Source: Tritrichomonas musculus
Lineage: Eukaryota > Parabasalia > Tritrichomonadida > Tritrichomonadidae
NCBI GenBank assembly: GCA_039105265.1
Contig: JAPFFF010000007.1
Coordinates: forward strand, 3,720,001-3,784,000
Length of the DNA stretch: 64,000 nucleotides
Direction: 5' to 3'
In this document: positions 16,913 through 24,595 of the stretch, piece by piece
Layout of the letters: the number at the start of each line of letters is the position of its first letter
Numbering within the stretch: position 1 is the stretch's first letter
Position numbers and translations under genes: made by a program
Notes under the pieces: model-generated
The model's input: the letters and a program-made list of their open reading frames with translations, nothing else
Databases searched by the model: none
Told to the model about the DNA's origin: nothing

Positions 16913-19900
16913 ATGCGATACGATTACCGATCACTTAAAAATATTAGTAATGATGATATTGTTGAATTAATCAATTCTATCAATACACTTTTCAATGCAA
17001 ATCTACCAATTACAACAACTGCTAAAACAGAAGCTTGGAATAGAAGGAAAAACGTAGAAGTATTATGTGATTGGCTTAATAATCGTAATGCCCACAGATT
17101 TATTAAAAATGATTTACCAAATGCAGAAGAAATAGATAGTTTCATTATACATGTGCATAAACTTAAACGAATATTGGATGATTCGCATGAACAGCACTAC
17201 CAAGATATACTCAAACGTGATGATTACTTTGAAGAAGATATTAATGAAGAAGATGAACGCTATTTCAACACAAAACAACAACAAATCGAGAGAGAATTCG
17301 AGATAAAAGAAGCTATTAATAGGGCTTATGAAGCAGTTGATGATGCAATACAATTAATCAAAGAACAAAAACATCCAGTTTTACAGAAGACTGAGAGATT
17401 AATCATCCCCGAGGCTCCATTAATCAAAAATCATCAAAAACAATACTTTCCAGAGAATGAAGAACTATATGAATATCTCGATAAATTCGCACACAATTTC
17501 ACATCAAAACACAGTGATTTCCTTATGATTAACGAGCCACATGATTTCGATAGAGCTGTAAATGAATGGAATCACTATAATAAATATCCCACAGAAAATG
17601 CTGTTGAACGAGGTCCTATAACAACATATTATTTCAATCAAATTGCATCATTAGATAATATCTTTGAGTGTCTTCACAATGTATACAAGAAAGAGCTGAA
17701 ACCATTTAAGGTTCATTTTCAACTATCAGGAGTCTTCGAAACATACACTTATGATTTTGAATCATTAGAAGAGAAATACGAATATATAGCTAGAGATATT
17801 ATTTGGAAGAACTATAAATCAATGGTCCCCATCATCATCAGTAAATTTGAAGACCTTGATATTGTTAAACTCTATATCGAATCAGTTCTTCACTCATATG
17901 AAACAGAATCATCAAGCACAAAACTTATATTAGTTGGTTCAATAGCTTTCACAGTTTCAAGAATGAGAAAGATAACTGGTCGCATAAAGGATTTACCAAT
18001 AGAATTCATCAAAAATGATTTCATTATTGCTGACAATGAAGATGATAAACTATGTTTCTTCAGATTCTTAGCTGTATGTTTAAATGAAGAACTAGCAAAT
18101 ACCAAAAAATATAAAACTAAAGAACGAACCAAAATCGCTAAGAAACTACTTCTTAAAGAACATAATATTATATACAACACAAAGATTCCAAATGAAGGTA
18201 AGAAAATACTTAATGAATTCGAAGGTGTTTCAATGGAGCAAATGAAAGATTTAGCACAAAAGAATCACATCAATGTTAACATATATGAGTTTCACAAGAC
18301 AGATTCTGAGCAATATTATGATTTATCAGAGCAGTGGTTTTTCGATAAAACATTTAAAAAACGCTCTGCATTACTTTACTCTCAAAACCGAATCATCCAT
18401 ATAATGTACATCAAGAATCCTGAAAAGCTTACCCAAATACATATTTGCCCTAAATGTAATTCATATGTGCACTACGGAGCAGAAAATATGCATAGATTTG
18501 TATCCCATGTTAAACATTGTGATGGTGTATTTAAAAAGAACTTCATACCAGTTAAAGAAGCTTTACCTTATTGCCCTCATATATTGAATAACCCTGTTTA
18601 TGAATACTGTTTAGCATACAATCTTCAATGGAAACCTGAAATATACTATATAACATATGATTTCGAAACAATGGAGCAATCAATAAATAAATCAATCTCT
18701 AACTCAACAACAATAAATTCAAGGTTAATTCCGTTATCAGTTTCATCTTGTGTGAAGACTTTAAGTGGTTTGACAACAAAGAATTTCTCATTAAGAGACT
18801 CTCAAGAGTTCATACCACAATGGATAAAATGGTTGTTCGAGCAATCAATGAAAGTCTATGCAGATAAGATATCATATTATGAATCATTCTTACCGGACAC
18901 CTCTATTAACAAAAATATGAATGTAATTACTGTATTAGGGTTCAACTCATCACGTTTTGACAGCAATCTCTTTAAACAATATTTCAATTATTCCTTTTTC
19001 GATGAAGTTGTAGGGAGCGAAGTGAGCTGGAAAGTCGAATCAAATTCAATAATAGGAACCCTATCTTCATTAAAACAATTCATACTCACATCAGATAATT
19101 ATCCAACAAAGTTGAGATTCATAGACGCCCAGTCATTTGTTGCAGGAGGTACATTAAAGCAATTTGGCGAAGATTTTGGCAACAATAATAGTGAAAAAGG
19201 TGTGTTTCCTTACGAAGCAATCAACGATAAGAACTACAATGAAGTATTATCAAAATCAGAACCATTTTCATATGATGATTTTTATAGCTATCTCAATCAA
19301 AAGAATCCTCTCACTAAAGAAGAATATGATGCTTATCTTGAAGATTCAAAACGTTTTGCAACACGATGGGACTACCTATTAGCATACAATGATAATGATG
19401 TTGAAATGATGATTAAACCTATTGATAATTTAATAGCACTCAATGCTCAATACAATGTTGATTTACTTTCAAATCTCTCATTATCAAAGAATGCTTCGTG
19501 CATCAAATATGCTTTGGCTTATAAAGATTTTGACGAGTGGATGCGAGGCTCTGGCGAAGACAGTAATCCAAGAAACAACATTGGGATTACAAATAAATAC
19601 AATACATTCAAACCAAGCAAGAAATGGTGGCAATATAAATGTGATAGTTATTATAATCAAGATGAGAAATACAATAGATTAAACCCTAAAAAACCACAAC
19701 GAGATTTAACAAAATGTGTGTCAGAAAATGATTTTGAAGCTTTTATGAAAATGTATGACGACCCAAATAAAGGGAAATGCCATTTATGTCATGAACATTT
19801 TACATATCAAAATAAGCCTACATTAGATAGAATTGACAATAATAAAGGTCACCAAATTGATAACTGCTTATTAGCATGTGCTGAATGTAATAAACTTCGT

Positions 19901-21571
19901 AAAAGAGATGACCCTAAAATAACAGCTCTACGAATCCAATTAAAAAAATATTGTAAATTGCATCATTTACCAACACTCATCAATGATGAACGCGAATATT
20001 ATTCAATAAGAAATGCCATCACAGGAGGGCTCTCTAATGTAATGCATCGAGTGAATATTAAAGATGAGACTCTTATTAATAAATTCCGTTATGACATTCA
20101 AAACAACAGAGTCATTTCAAGTGATAATCAAAATGTTCAGACACATATCGTCGGAATCGATTTTAATTCTTTGTATCCATCATCATTCTCATCTTGTAAA
20201 CATGAATTTAATAAGTATCATGGAGGTATAATGTATATGCCTGGAGCATTTATTAGACGAATTGATGTTAAAGATAAAGCTTCAAAAAAGAGATGCCTTG
20301 ATATCATAACAAACTACTCAAGATTCTCAAATAAACCATCATATTTGTTCTACGCTGAAGTTAAACTAAAATGTCCCACCTCAAAGATAAACTATTTTAT
20401 CAATTTCCCTCCTGTGTTTCGCAATATCAATATCAAAAACGATGAATCAACAATTGGCACTTATATGTACAATTACATGAAAACAAATAAATTAACTTCT
20501 ACAGATATGGAAGAACGCAAGCTTACAATGCTTCTTGATACTCATGATGAATACATGATTTTCTCAAATTATTATCTCTGGTTTCTGTTAGACCACGGAT
20601 TGATTATTGATGATGTTAAGTCTGTTTCACAATATGAAGCTCATAAAGGATTTAATGAATTTGTTAGCACTTTTATGCAAAAACGTCAGGATATCATTAG
20701 TGGTGTTAGTAAAGGTAATGGCTCTGAAGGAGACTTGAGCGTAGCGAATGAGAAATTCTATAAAATATCTATGAATGGTTCATATGGATATGATGGGATG
20801 AACTCTGAGAAATTCAGTAAAGTCAAGATATGTGATGCAAATAAAGCTTATCAATATATCATCTCTCAAACTTATATGGGTGGAGCACAATTAAGTGATA
20901 ATACATTTTTAATTCAACAATCACCCAAATCATATCATTGCAATACATGCATTCAAGAATCATTGTGGACTCTTGATAACGCAAAGTTTTGGTATCTCAC
21001 ATTTTATTACGATTTTATGAATAATTGTTTTGATATGGATAGACTACATTTTATAGAGGGTGATACTGATTCAGCATATTTTGCAGTTGCTGGGAACCCA
21101 AATGAAGGTCCTGAACAATTATTTGATTACGTTATTAAAAACAAAGAGTTCTACGACAAGAATGTATATAAATTCATGCCTAACCCATCAATCAACACTA
21201 TTCAAGACGAAAAAAAGATATTGGGATGTGCCATTGAAAAATATGGTGAAAACATGATAGCTCTTGCACCTAAATGTTATACTATATTTAACAGTAATGG
21301 GCAAACCAAATCACTCAAACTAAAAGGTGTATCTTTAAAGAAGAATCATATTGTGTCTTCCGATTACAAATCTATTATTGACAATCAATCAATTAAGCTT
21401 GGTAAGAATATAAATCTTCAGATGCAAAACAATAAGATGAGTAAAATAACGGTAAACAAGAATGCTCTCACGGGATGTCATACAAAAATGATTGTATTGC
21501 CAAATCAATCATGCGCACCCTATATTAATGGTTTAACAGCAAATAATTATCATATCCAAACGAAATACTAA
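16913..21571 (+). CDS. Protein-primed family B DNA polymerase (P2)
   Basis: 1552 aa and complete. An N-terminal helical domain (1-90) and a charged coiled segment (105-160) are followed by an OTU-like segment with C381 (DNEDDKLCFFRFLA) and H496. A C2H2-like finger lies near 508-532. The exonuclease has D583/E585, N678/D683 and Y825/D829. An HNH-type zinc cluster follows at about 956-1000 (CHLC, LDRIDNNKGH, CAEC). The polymerase core has D1083 (DFNSLYPSS), K1284 (KISMNGSYGYDG) and DTDS at 1384. It replicates the element from a protein primer. Compared with P3 it has in-frame inserts of 10 and 11 residues near 700 and 880, typical of the palindromic insert family. Confidence 0.95.
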   Translation: MRYDYRSLKNISNDDIVELINSINTLFNANLPITTTAKTEAWNRRKNVEVLCDWLNNRNAHRFIKNDLPNAEEIDSFIIHVHKLKRILDDSHEQHYQDILKRDDYFEEDINEEDERYFNTKQQQIEREFEIKEAINRAYEAVDDAIQLIKEQKHPVLQKTERLIIPEAPLIKNHQKQYFPENEELYEYLDKFAHNFTSKHSDFLMINEPHDFDRAVNEWNHYNKYPTENAVERGPITTYYFNQIASLDNIFECLHNVYKKELKPFKVHFQLSGVFETYTYDFESLEEKYEYIARDIIWKNYKSMVPIIISKFEDLDIVKLYIESVLHSYETESSSTKLILVGSIAFTVSRMRKITGRIKDLPIEFIKNDFIIADNEDDKLCFFRFLAVCLNEELANTKKYKTKERTKIAKKLLLKEHNIIYNTKIPNEGKKILNEFEGVSMEQMKDLAQKNHINVNIYEFHKTDSEQYYDLSEQWFFDKTFKKRSALLYSQNRIIHIMYIKNPEKLTQIHICPKCNSYVHYGAENMHRFVSHVKHCDGVFKKNFIPVKEALPYCPHILNNPVYEYCLAYNLQWKPEIYYITYDFETMEQSINKSISNSTTINSRLIPLSVSSCVKTLSGLTTKNFSLRDSQEFIPQWIKWLFEQSMKVYADKISYYESFLPDTSINKNMNVITVLGFNSSRFDSNLFKQYFNYSFFDEVVGSEVSWKVESNSIIGTLSSLKQFILTSDNYPTKLRFIDAQSFVAGGTLKQFGEDFGNNNSEKGVFPYEAINDKNYNEVLSKSEPFSYDDFYSYLNQKNPLTKEEYDAYLEDSKRFATRWDYLLAYNDNDVEMMIKPIDNLIALNAQYNVDLLSNLSLSKNASCIKYALAYKDFDEWMRGSGEDSNPRNNIGITNKYNTFKPSKKWWQYKCDSYYNQDEKYNRLNPKKPQRDLTKCVSENDFEAFMKMYDDPNKGKCHLCHEHFTYQNKPTLDRIDNNKGHQIDNCLLACAECNKLRKRDDPKITALRIQLKKYCKLHHLPTLINDEREYYSIRNAITGGLSNVMHRVNIKDETLINKFRYDIQNNRVISSDNQNVQTHIVGIDFNSLYPSSFSSCKHEFNKYHGGIMYMPGAFIRRIDVKDKASKKRCLDIITNYSRFSNKPSYLFYAEVKLKCPTSKINYFINFPPVFRNINIKNDESTIGTYMYNYMKTNKLTSTDMEERKLTMLLDTHDEYMIFSNYYLWFLLDHGLIIDDVKSVSQYEAHKGFNEFVSTFMQKRQDIISGVSKGNGSEGDLSVANEKFYKISMNGSYGYDGMNSEKFSKVKICDANKAYQYIISQTYMGGAQLSDNTFLIQQSPKSYHCNTCIQESLWTLDNAKFWYLTFYYDFMNNCFDMDRLHFIEGDTDSAYFAVAGNPNEGPEQLFDYVIKNKEFYDKNVYKFMPNPSINTIQDEKKILGCAIEKYGENMIALAPKCYTIFNSNGQTKSLKLKGVSLKKNHIVSSDYKSIIDNQSIKLGKNINLQMQNNKMSKITVNKNALTGCHTKMIVLPNQSCAPYINGLTANNYHIQTKY

Positions 21572-21615
21572 GTATACTCAAGATTTGATAGCTTTATTTG
21601 CCGAAAATGTTGTTG

Positions 21616-21651
21616 AGGTGAACAGGTGAAGTTTCACCCACAAGTTCACCA
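21616..21651. repeat. Nested palindrome at PolB/ATPase junction of P2
   Basis: GGTGAAC (21617-21623) pairs with GTTCACC (21644-21650), and inside it GGTGAA (21625-21630) pairs with TTCACC (21633-21638). It lies in the 93-base spacer that joins PolB to the inverted gene block and is not found at the corresponding gene ends in P3. Confidence 0.75.
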
Positions 21652-21664
21652 CCTTTTGATTTTT

Positions 21665-22573
21665 TTACACACAACTAATAAACTCTATACTACCTTCTCG
21701 TGTGTTCACCAAGATGAAATCATGATTTTTCATACAACAATATCTCCTCCACAAATCTTCGAATTCAATTGGCATAACAACTTGTTGGTATATATAACCC
21801 ATTTTCTGTCGTGAGAATCCATTAAATATGAAGAAAGATGTGCAATTATTCTTGTAATCCGTCGGTATTGCTTTAAAGAATTGAACATTAACATAGACAA
21901 TAGAATGTTTGTGCCGTAATTGAGTGATATAATTGGTAAAATAAGCTGATTTCAATAGCTTTGATTTAATGAAATCCTCACATAAAATGATGGTATTTAG
22001 AGGACTTTTTGAGGAGTTCAACTGTGAAATACATAAAAAGGAGAGCATCTTATTTATCTTCTCTTCACAAGCAAAGCTTGGGCCAGCAGAGCTGTCATCT
22101 AATCGAGTATTATTATTAACGTATTTATCATACAATTCTTTCCATAAATCAAGTTCTTTTAAGTAATTCTCAGCATTTGAATCAGATATGACTTTCATAG
22201 GAAGTTTAATCAATTCTCGCTGGGCCTCAAATGTTGAATCATTTATAACTCCATTCTTACTAATATAAACAATTAAATGAGCAGCACCAGGGATTCTTGA
22301 TATTTGAATAATATCACGCAATACAATATGAGATTTACCCTTTCCTTGAGCTCCAACAATGATGTTTAATGAATTATAATTTGCGTAGATACCATTAGCA
22401 ATTGGTCTAATAGATTCACTCAATATCTTGGATTCATTTTTTTTATACGCTTTACTCATCTCAATGTCGATGTTAAAAAAGGGTTTTACCTGAGGTTCAG
22501 CAAATAGCTCTTCTGAATCACTAGAATCTGAAAAAAACACTGTCGAATAATCAAACTTTGTAGGTTTAAGCAT
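21665..22573 (-). CDS. FtsK/A32-type genome packaging ATPase (P2)
   Basis: 302 aa. Walker A is GAQGKGKS (residues 74-81) after a hydrophobic strand NIIV. Walker B is TIILCED (about 194-200). FIFNGFSRQKMGYIYQQ near residue 250 matches the arginine-containing segment of A32-like packaging ATPases. It should pump element DNA into the capsid. It faces PolB tail to tail, whereas in P3 the same gene is near the opposite terminus. A CAAGC-loop-GCTTG palindrome lies within the coding region, encoding part of GPSFACEE. Confidence 0.92.
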   Translation of the reverse strand: MLKPTKFDYSTVFFSDSSDSEELFAEPQVKPFFNIDIEMSKAYKKNESKILSESIRPIANGIYANYNSLNIIVGAQGKGKSHIVLRDIIQISRIPGAAHLIVYISKNGVINDSTFEAQRELIKLPMKVISDSNAENYLKELDLWKELYDKYVNNNTRLDDSSAGPSFACEEKINKMLSFLCISQLNSSKSPLNTIILCEDFIKSKLLKSAYFTNYITQLRHKHSIVYVNVQFFKAIPTDYKNNCTSFFIFNGFSRQKMGYIYQQVVMPIEFEDLWRRYCCMKNHDFILVNTREGSIEFISCV

Positions 22574-22576
22574 TTC

Positions 22577-22708
22577 TTAGCAATAAAGTTTCTGTCGCAT
22601 CTCTTCACTTAATTCAGGTGGTTCATCAGGTTTCAATGCTGATATTATCACAAATAACTCCATAACATTAACAGCTAGAATCATACATAAAAGTATCTCA
22701 CAAAACAT
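22577..22708 (-). CDS. 43-aa small membrane protein candidate (P2)
   Basis: Starts MFCEILLCMILAVNVMELFV, a single hydrophobic segment (about residues 5-25), followed by a polar, acidic tail (KPDEPPELSEEMRQKL). The identical ORF occupies the same place in P3 (46351-46482), three bases before the ATPase start. Size, position and conservation support a real gene; the function is unknown. A membrane-anchored virion or exit factor is possible. Confidence 0.55.
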   Translation of the reverse strand: MFCEILLCMILAVNVMELFVIISALKPDEPPELSEEMRQKLYC

Positions 22709-22728
22709 TTCTTATAAAGAAAAAGTAA

Positions 22729-23307
22729 TTAGCAACAATATTTGAGTGATATTGCGTATTTGACAAACTCTGTATAGACATGATTGTAGCAGTATTTTAG
22801 TTCTTCGGATTTACCATCTTTAGTGATTAATATCTTATCAATCTTTATCAGTTTTGCAACACTAGCAACACAACAACCAGGTTCTTCATCTTCAATAACC
22901 AAATCAACTTTATCACAATCTGTCAACAGCTTTATCATATCCATTAATAATGTCGATTTACATACTACATAAGAGTTTACCTTTAATGGGTTATTCTCAT
23001 ACATCCCAACAAGCAACTCCAAAAATTTGTTTTTCTTTTCAAGTGTATCCAACTCATTTCCTAAATCTGCAATTCCTCGGTCTTGGGTAAGATTGTTGGT
23101 TGGAGGTATGTATTGAGAAGCAAACCCCTCCTGTGGGGTCTGTGGTATAGTAAAATTTACATTTTGTGGTTGCGGTATTTGTGGATATGCTACTGCACTT
23201 CCTCTTTGAGGAGCTAATTTGATTTCTATATTTGTTTCTTGACTCTGTTTTACACTTGCATCGTTTTCTGAAGATAATATACGTGCTTTATTCATAATAC
23301 TTGACAT
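22729..23307 (-). CDS. 192-aa conserved protein of unknown function (P2)
   Basis: The N-terminal third is low-complexity (glutamine- and proline-rich, YPQIPQPQNVNFTIPQTPQ). A helical segment follows (ELDTLEKKNKFLELLVGMYE), then a compact C-terminal half rich in cysteine and hydrophobics (EDEEPGCCVASVAKLIKIDK, LKYCC at the end). Not recognised. It is not convincingly an adenain-type protease. Nearly identical to the P3 copy and located upstream of the 43-aa gene and ATPase on the same strand. Confidence 0.7.
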   Translation of the reverse strand: MSSIMNKARILSSENDASVKQSQETNIEIKLAPQRGSAVAYPQIPQPQNVNFTIPQTPQEGFASQYIPPTNNLTQDRGIADLGNELDTLEKKNKFLELLVGMYENNPLKVNSYVVCKSTLLMDMIKLLTDCDKVDLVIEDEEPGCCVASVAKLIKIDKILITKDGKSEELKYCYNHVYTEFVKYAISLKYCC

Positions 23308-23334
23308 TTCAGTGCAAAAAAATCTCTGTACATC

Positions 23335-23565
23335 TTACTCTTTATTGGTTAATCTATCAAATTCTTTTTCGAGTTTGCGAACTTTCTCTTTTAAAGATTC
23401 AATATCTTCAATTAACGATTCTCTTACTGCTAATCCATTTGAGCCAAGCATACCTGATTTTACGTTATTGAGATGCTGTTTATAGTCGTAGCATTTCTCT
23501 TTTAGCGCTCGTTTGATTCTTTTAAGTTCAGGAATTTCCCTCTTATAATCACTTAATTCAGTCAT
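23335..23565 (-). CDS. Conserved 76-aa coiled-coil protein (P2)
   Basis: Counterpart of the 75-aa P1 protein: MTELSDYKREIPELKRIKRA, SGMLGSNGLAVRESLIEDIE, then a coiled coil (LKEKVRKLEKEFDRL). It differs from the P3 copy by a single residue in the coiled coil by eye. It is divergent from the 77-aa gene across 16 bases, the same arrangement as in all other elements here. Confidence 0.75.
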   Translation of the reverse strand: MTELSDYKREIPELKRIKRALKEKCYDYKQHLNNVKSGMLGSNGLAVRESLIEDIESLKEKVRKLEKEFDRLTNKE

Positions 23566-23581
23566 TTATTTCAATACAAAA

Positions 23582-23815
23582 ATGTCTTTTCAACAGAGAC
23601 GCACGATAAGAGATGATAAAAGAATGAATTTCTACGACAGACTTCAATTGGAAATGCAAAAAGAGCGTACCAGAATCAATTCTGCACCTATAATCAAGAA
23701 GAGAGATTTGAAGGGAACTATAAACCATGAAAAGCCTCCAATAACTACAAAAAAACTCAACTATCATACATATTCTTTAAACCATTCAGTGGTCCCAATT
23801 AATAGTAAGATTTAA
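23582..23815 (+). CDS. Conserved 77-aa basic protein (P2)
   Basis: MSFQQRRTIRDDKRMNFYD with RLQLEMQKERTRINSAP in the middle. Same length and pattern as the P1, P3 and P5 proteins, identical to P3. Function unknown; the basic charge would suit nucleic acid or capsid-interior binding (guess). Its stop lies one base from the convergent 148-aa gene, whereas in type I elements the two genes overlap. Confidence 0.73.
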   Translation: MSFQQRRTIRDDKRMNFYDRLQLEMQKERTRINSAPIIKKRDLKGTINHEKPPITTKKLNYHTYSLNHSVVPINSKI

Positions 23816-23816
23816 G

Positions 23817-24263
23817 CTACATATTATTCATAGTATTAATATATTTAGCTATCTGATTCACAGTTGATGTTAGTTCTATTATTTTTTTCTCTGATTGCTC
23901 AATACGATTCGCTAGAAGCTCATTCGCATGAATGCGCGATATCATCTGCTTAATCTCATCCTTCACACTTTCAATATCAGCTCTGATAACATCTTGTTCT
24001 AACTCTTTTAGGTCTTCCTTTTTAAACACTTTTTTTAGAAATATATCACCCCCAACTCTCTTATTTCCTTCTTTCGAACAATTCTTTTTTGTTATTCTAT
24101 ATTCAACACCATCGGGGGTAATAATCTTATATACTCTATTGAGGTACTGTGTGGTGCGTCCATTCATCTCGTCCTTGTGCTTCTGGTAGAACAAATTAAA
24201 TTCTTCGATGGATTTGAAGTTTTTTGTTTCTTCAGTTATTTCGTTAATTACTTCCAATTCCAT
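23817..24263 (-). CDS. 148-aa protein with conserved N-terminal block and coiled coil (P2)
   Basis: The N-terminal block IEEFNLFYQKHKDEMNGRTT, LNRVYKIITPDGVEYRITKK is followed by GGDIFLKKV and a coiled coil (RADIESVKDEIKQMISRI, ANRIEQSEKKIIEL). Family not recognised. Identical to the P3 protein, and shares the first 80 residues with the type I versions. It lies upstream of the convergent 77-aa gene and just downstream of the amphipathic-protein gene. Confidence 0.72.
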   Translation of the reverse strand: MELEVINEITEETKNFKSIEEFNLFYQKHKDEMNGRTTQYLNRVYKIITPDGVEYRITKKNCSKEGNKRVGGDIFLKKVFKKEDLKELEQDVIRADIESVKDEIKQMISRIHANELLANRIEQSEKKIIELTSTVNQIAKYINTMNNM

Positions 24264-24289
24264 TTATTTTCAAAAAAATTTTTTTGTTT

Positions 24290-24544
24290 TTATTCTACTT
24301 CATTTATCAAGCTCTTACCAATTCTCATTCCTCTATCGACAACATTTAACCCTGTGTCAATTGCTCTTATAGTGTCTCCAATAAGAGGTATATCACCTAA
24401 AACAGGCTTTACCGCACTGGTAACTCTTTTACCAATTTCAACAACTTTAGGAAGCGCTTTACCGACTTTATTTGCAACATTCTTAATTGTATTGCCAACT
24501 GATTTAAAAGCATTTTTCATTTTCTTGAAGATTCCGATACCCAT
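24290..24544 (-). CDS. Small amphipathic protein, candidate membrane-active virion protein (P2)
   Basis: 84 aa, MGIGIFKKMKNAFKSVGNTI at the start, then alternating basic and hydrophobic residues (KVGKALPKVVEIGKRVT) and IPLIGDTIRAIDTGLNVVD. Homologous to the P1 and P5 proteins. It is divergent from MCP across 51 bases, consistent with late virion expression. Membrane activity is inferred from composition only. Confidence 0.75.
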   Translation of the reverse strand: MGIGIFKKMKNAFKSVGNTIKNVANKVGKALPKVVEIGKRVTSAVKPVLGDIPLIGDTIRAIDTGLNVVDRGMRIGKSLINEVE

Positions 24545-24589
24545 TGTTTTTATAATGAAAAAAGTCCTGTAATAAGTACTTTTTTTGTA

Positions 24590-24595
24590 TCATAA
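24590..24595 (+). promoter_or_regulatory. Initiator-like TCATAA before MCP start (P2)
   Basis: Abuts the MCP ATG and matches TCA-Y-W. Conserved before the MCP genes of all four elements whose MCP start is visible, even between the two families. Confidence 0.6.

Noticed and set aside
22729-23307. 192-aa protein as the adenain-type maturation protease
   Set aside because: It has cysteines but no convincing His-Asp/Glu-Cys arrangement or conserved motif of that family.
24177-24572. 131-residue frame antisense to the 84-aa and 148-aa genes (and its twin at 44487-44882)
   Set aside because: Shadow of conserved genes on the other strand; those have counterparts in type I elements while the antisense frame does not.
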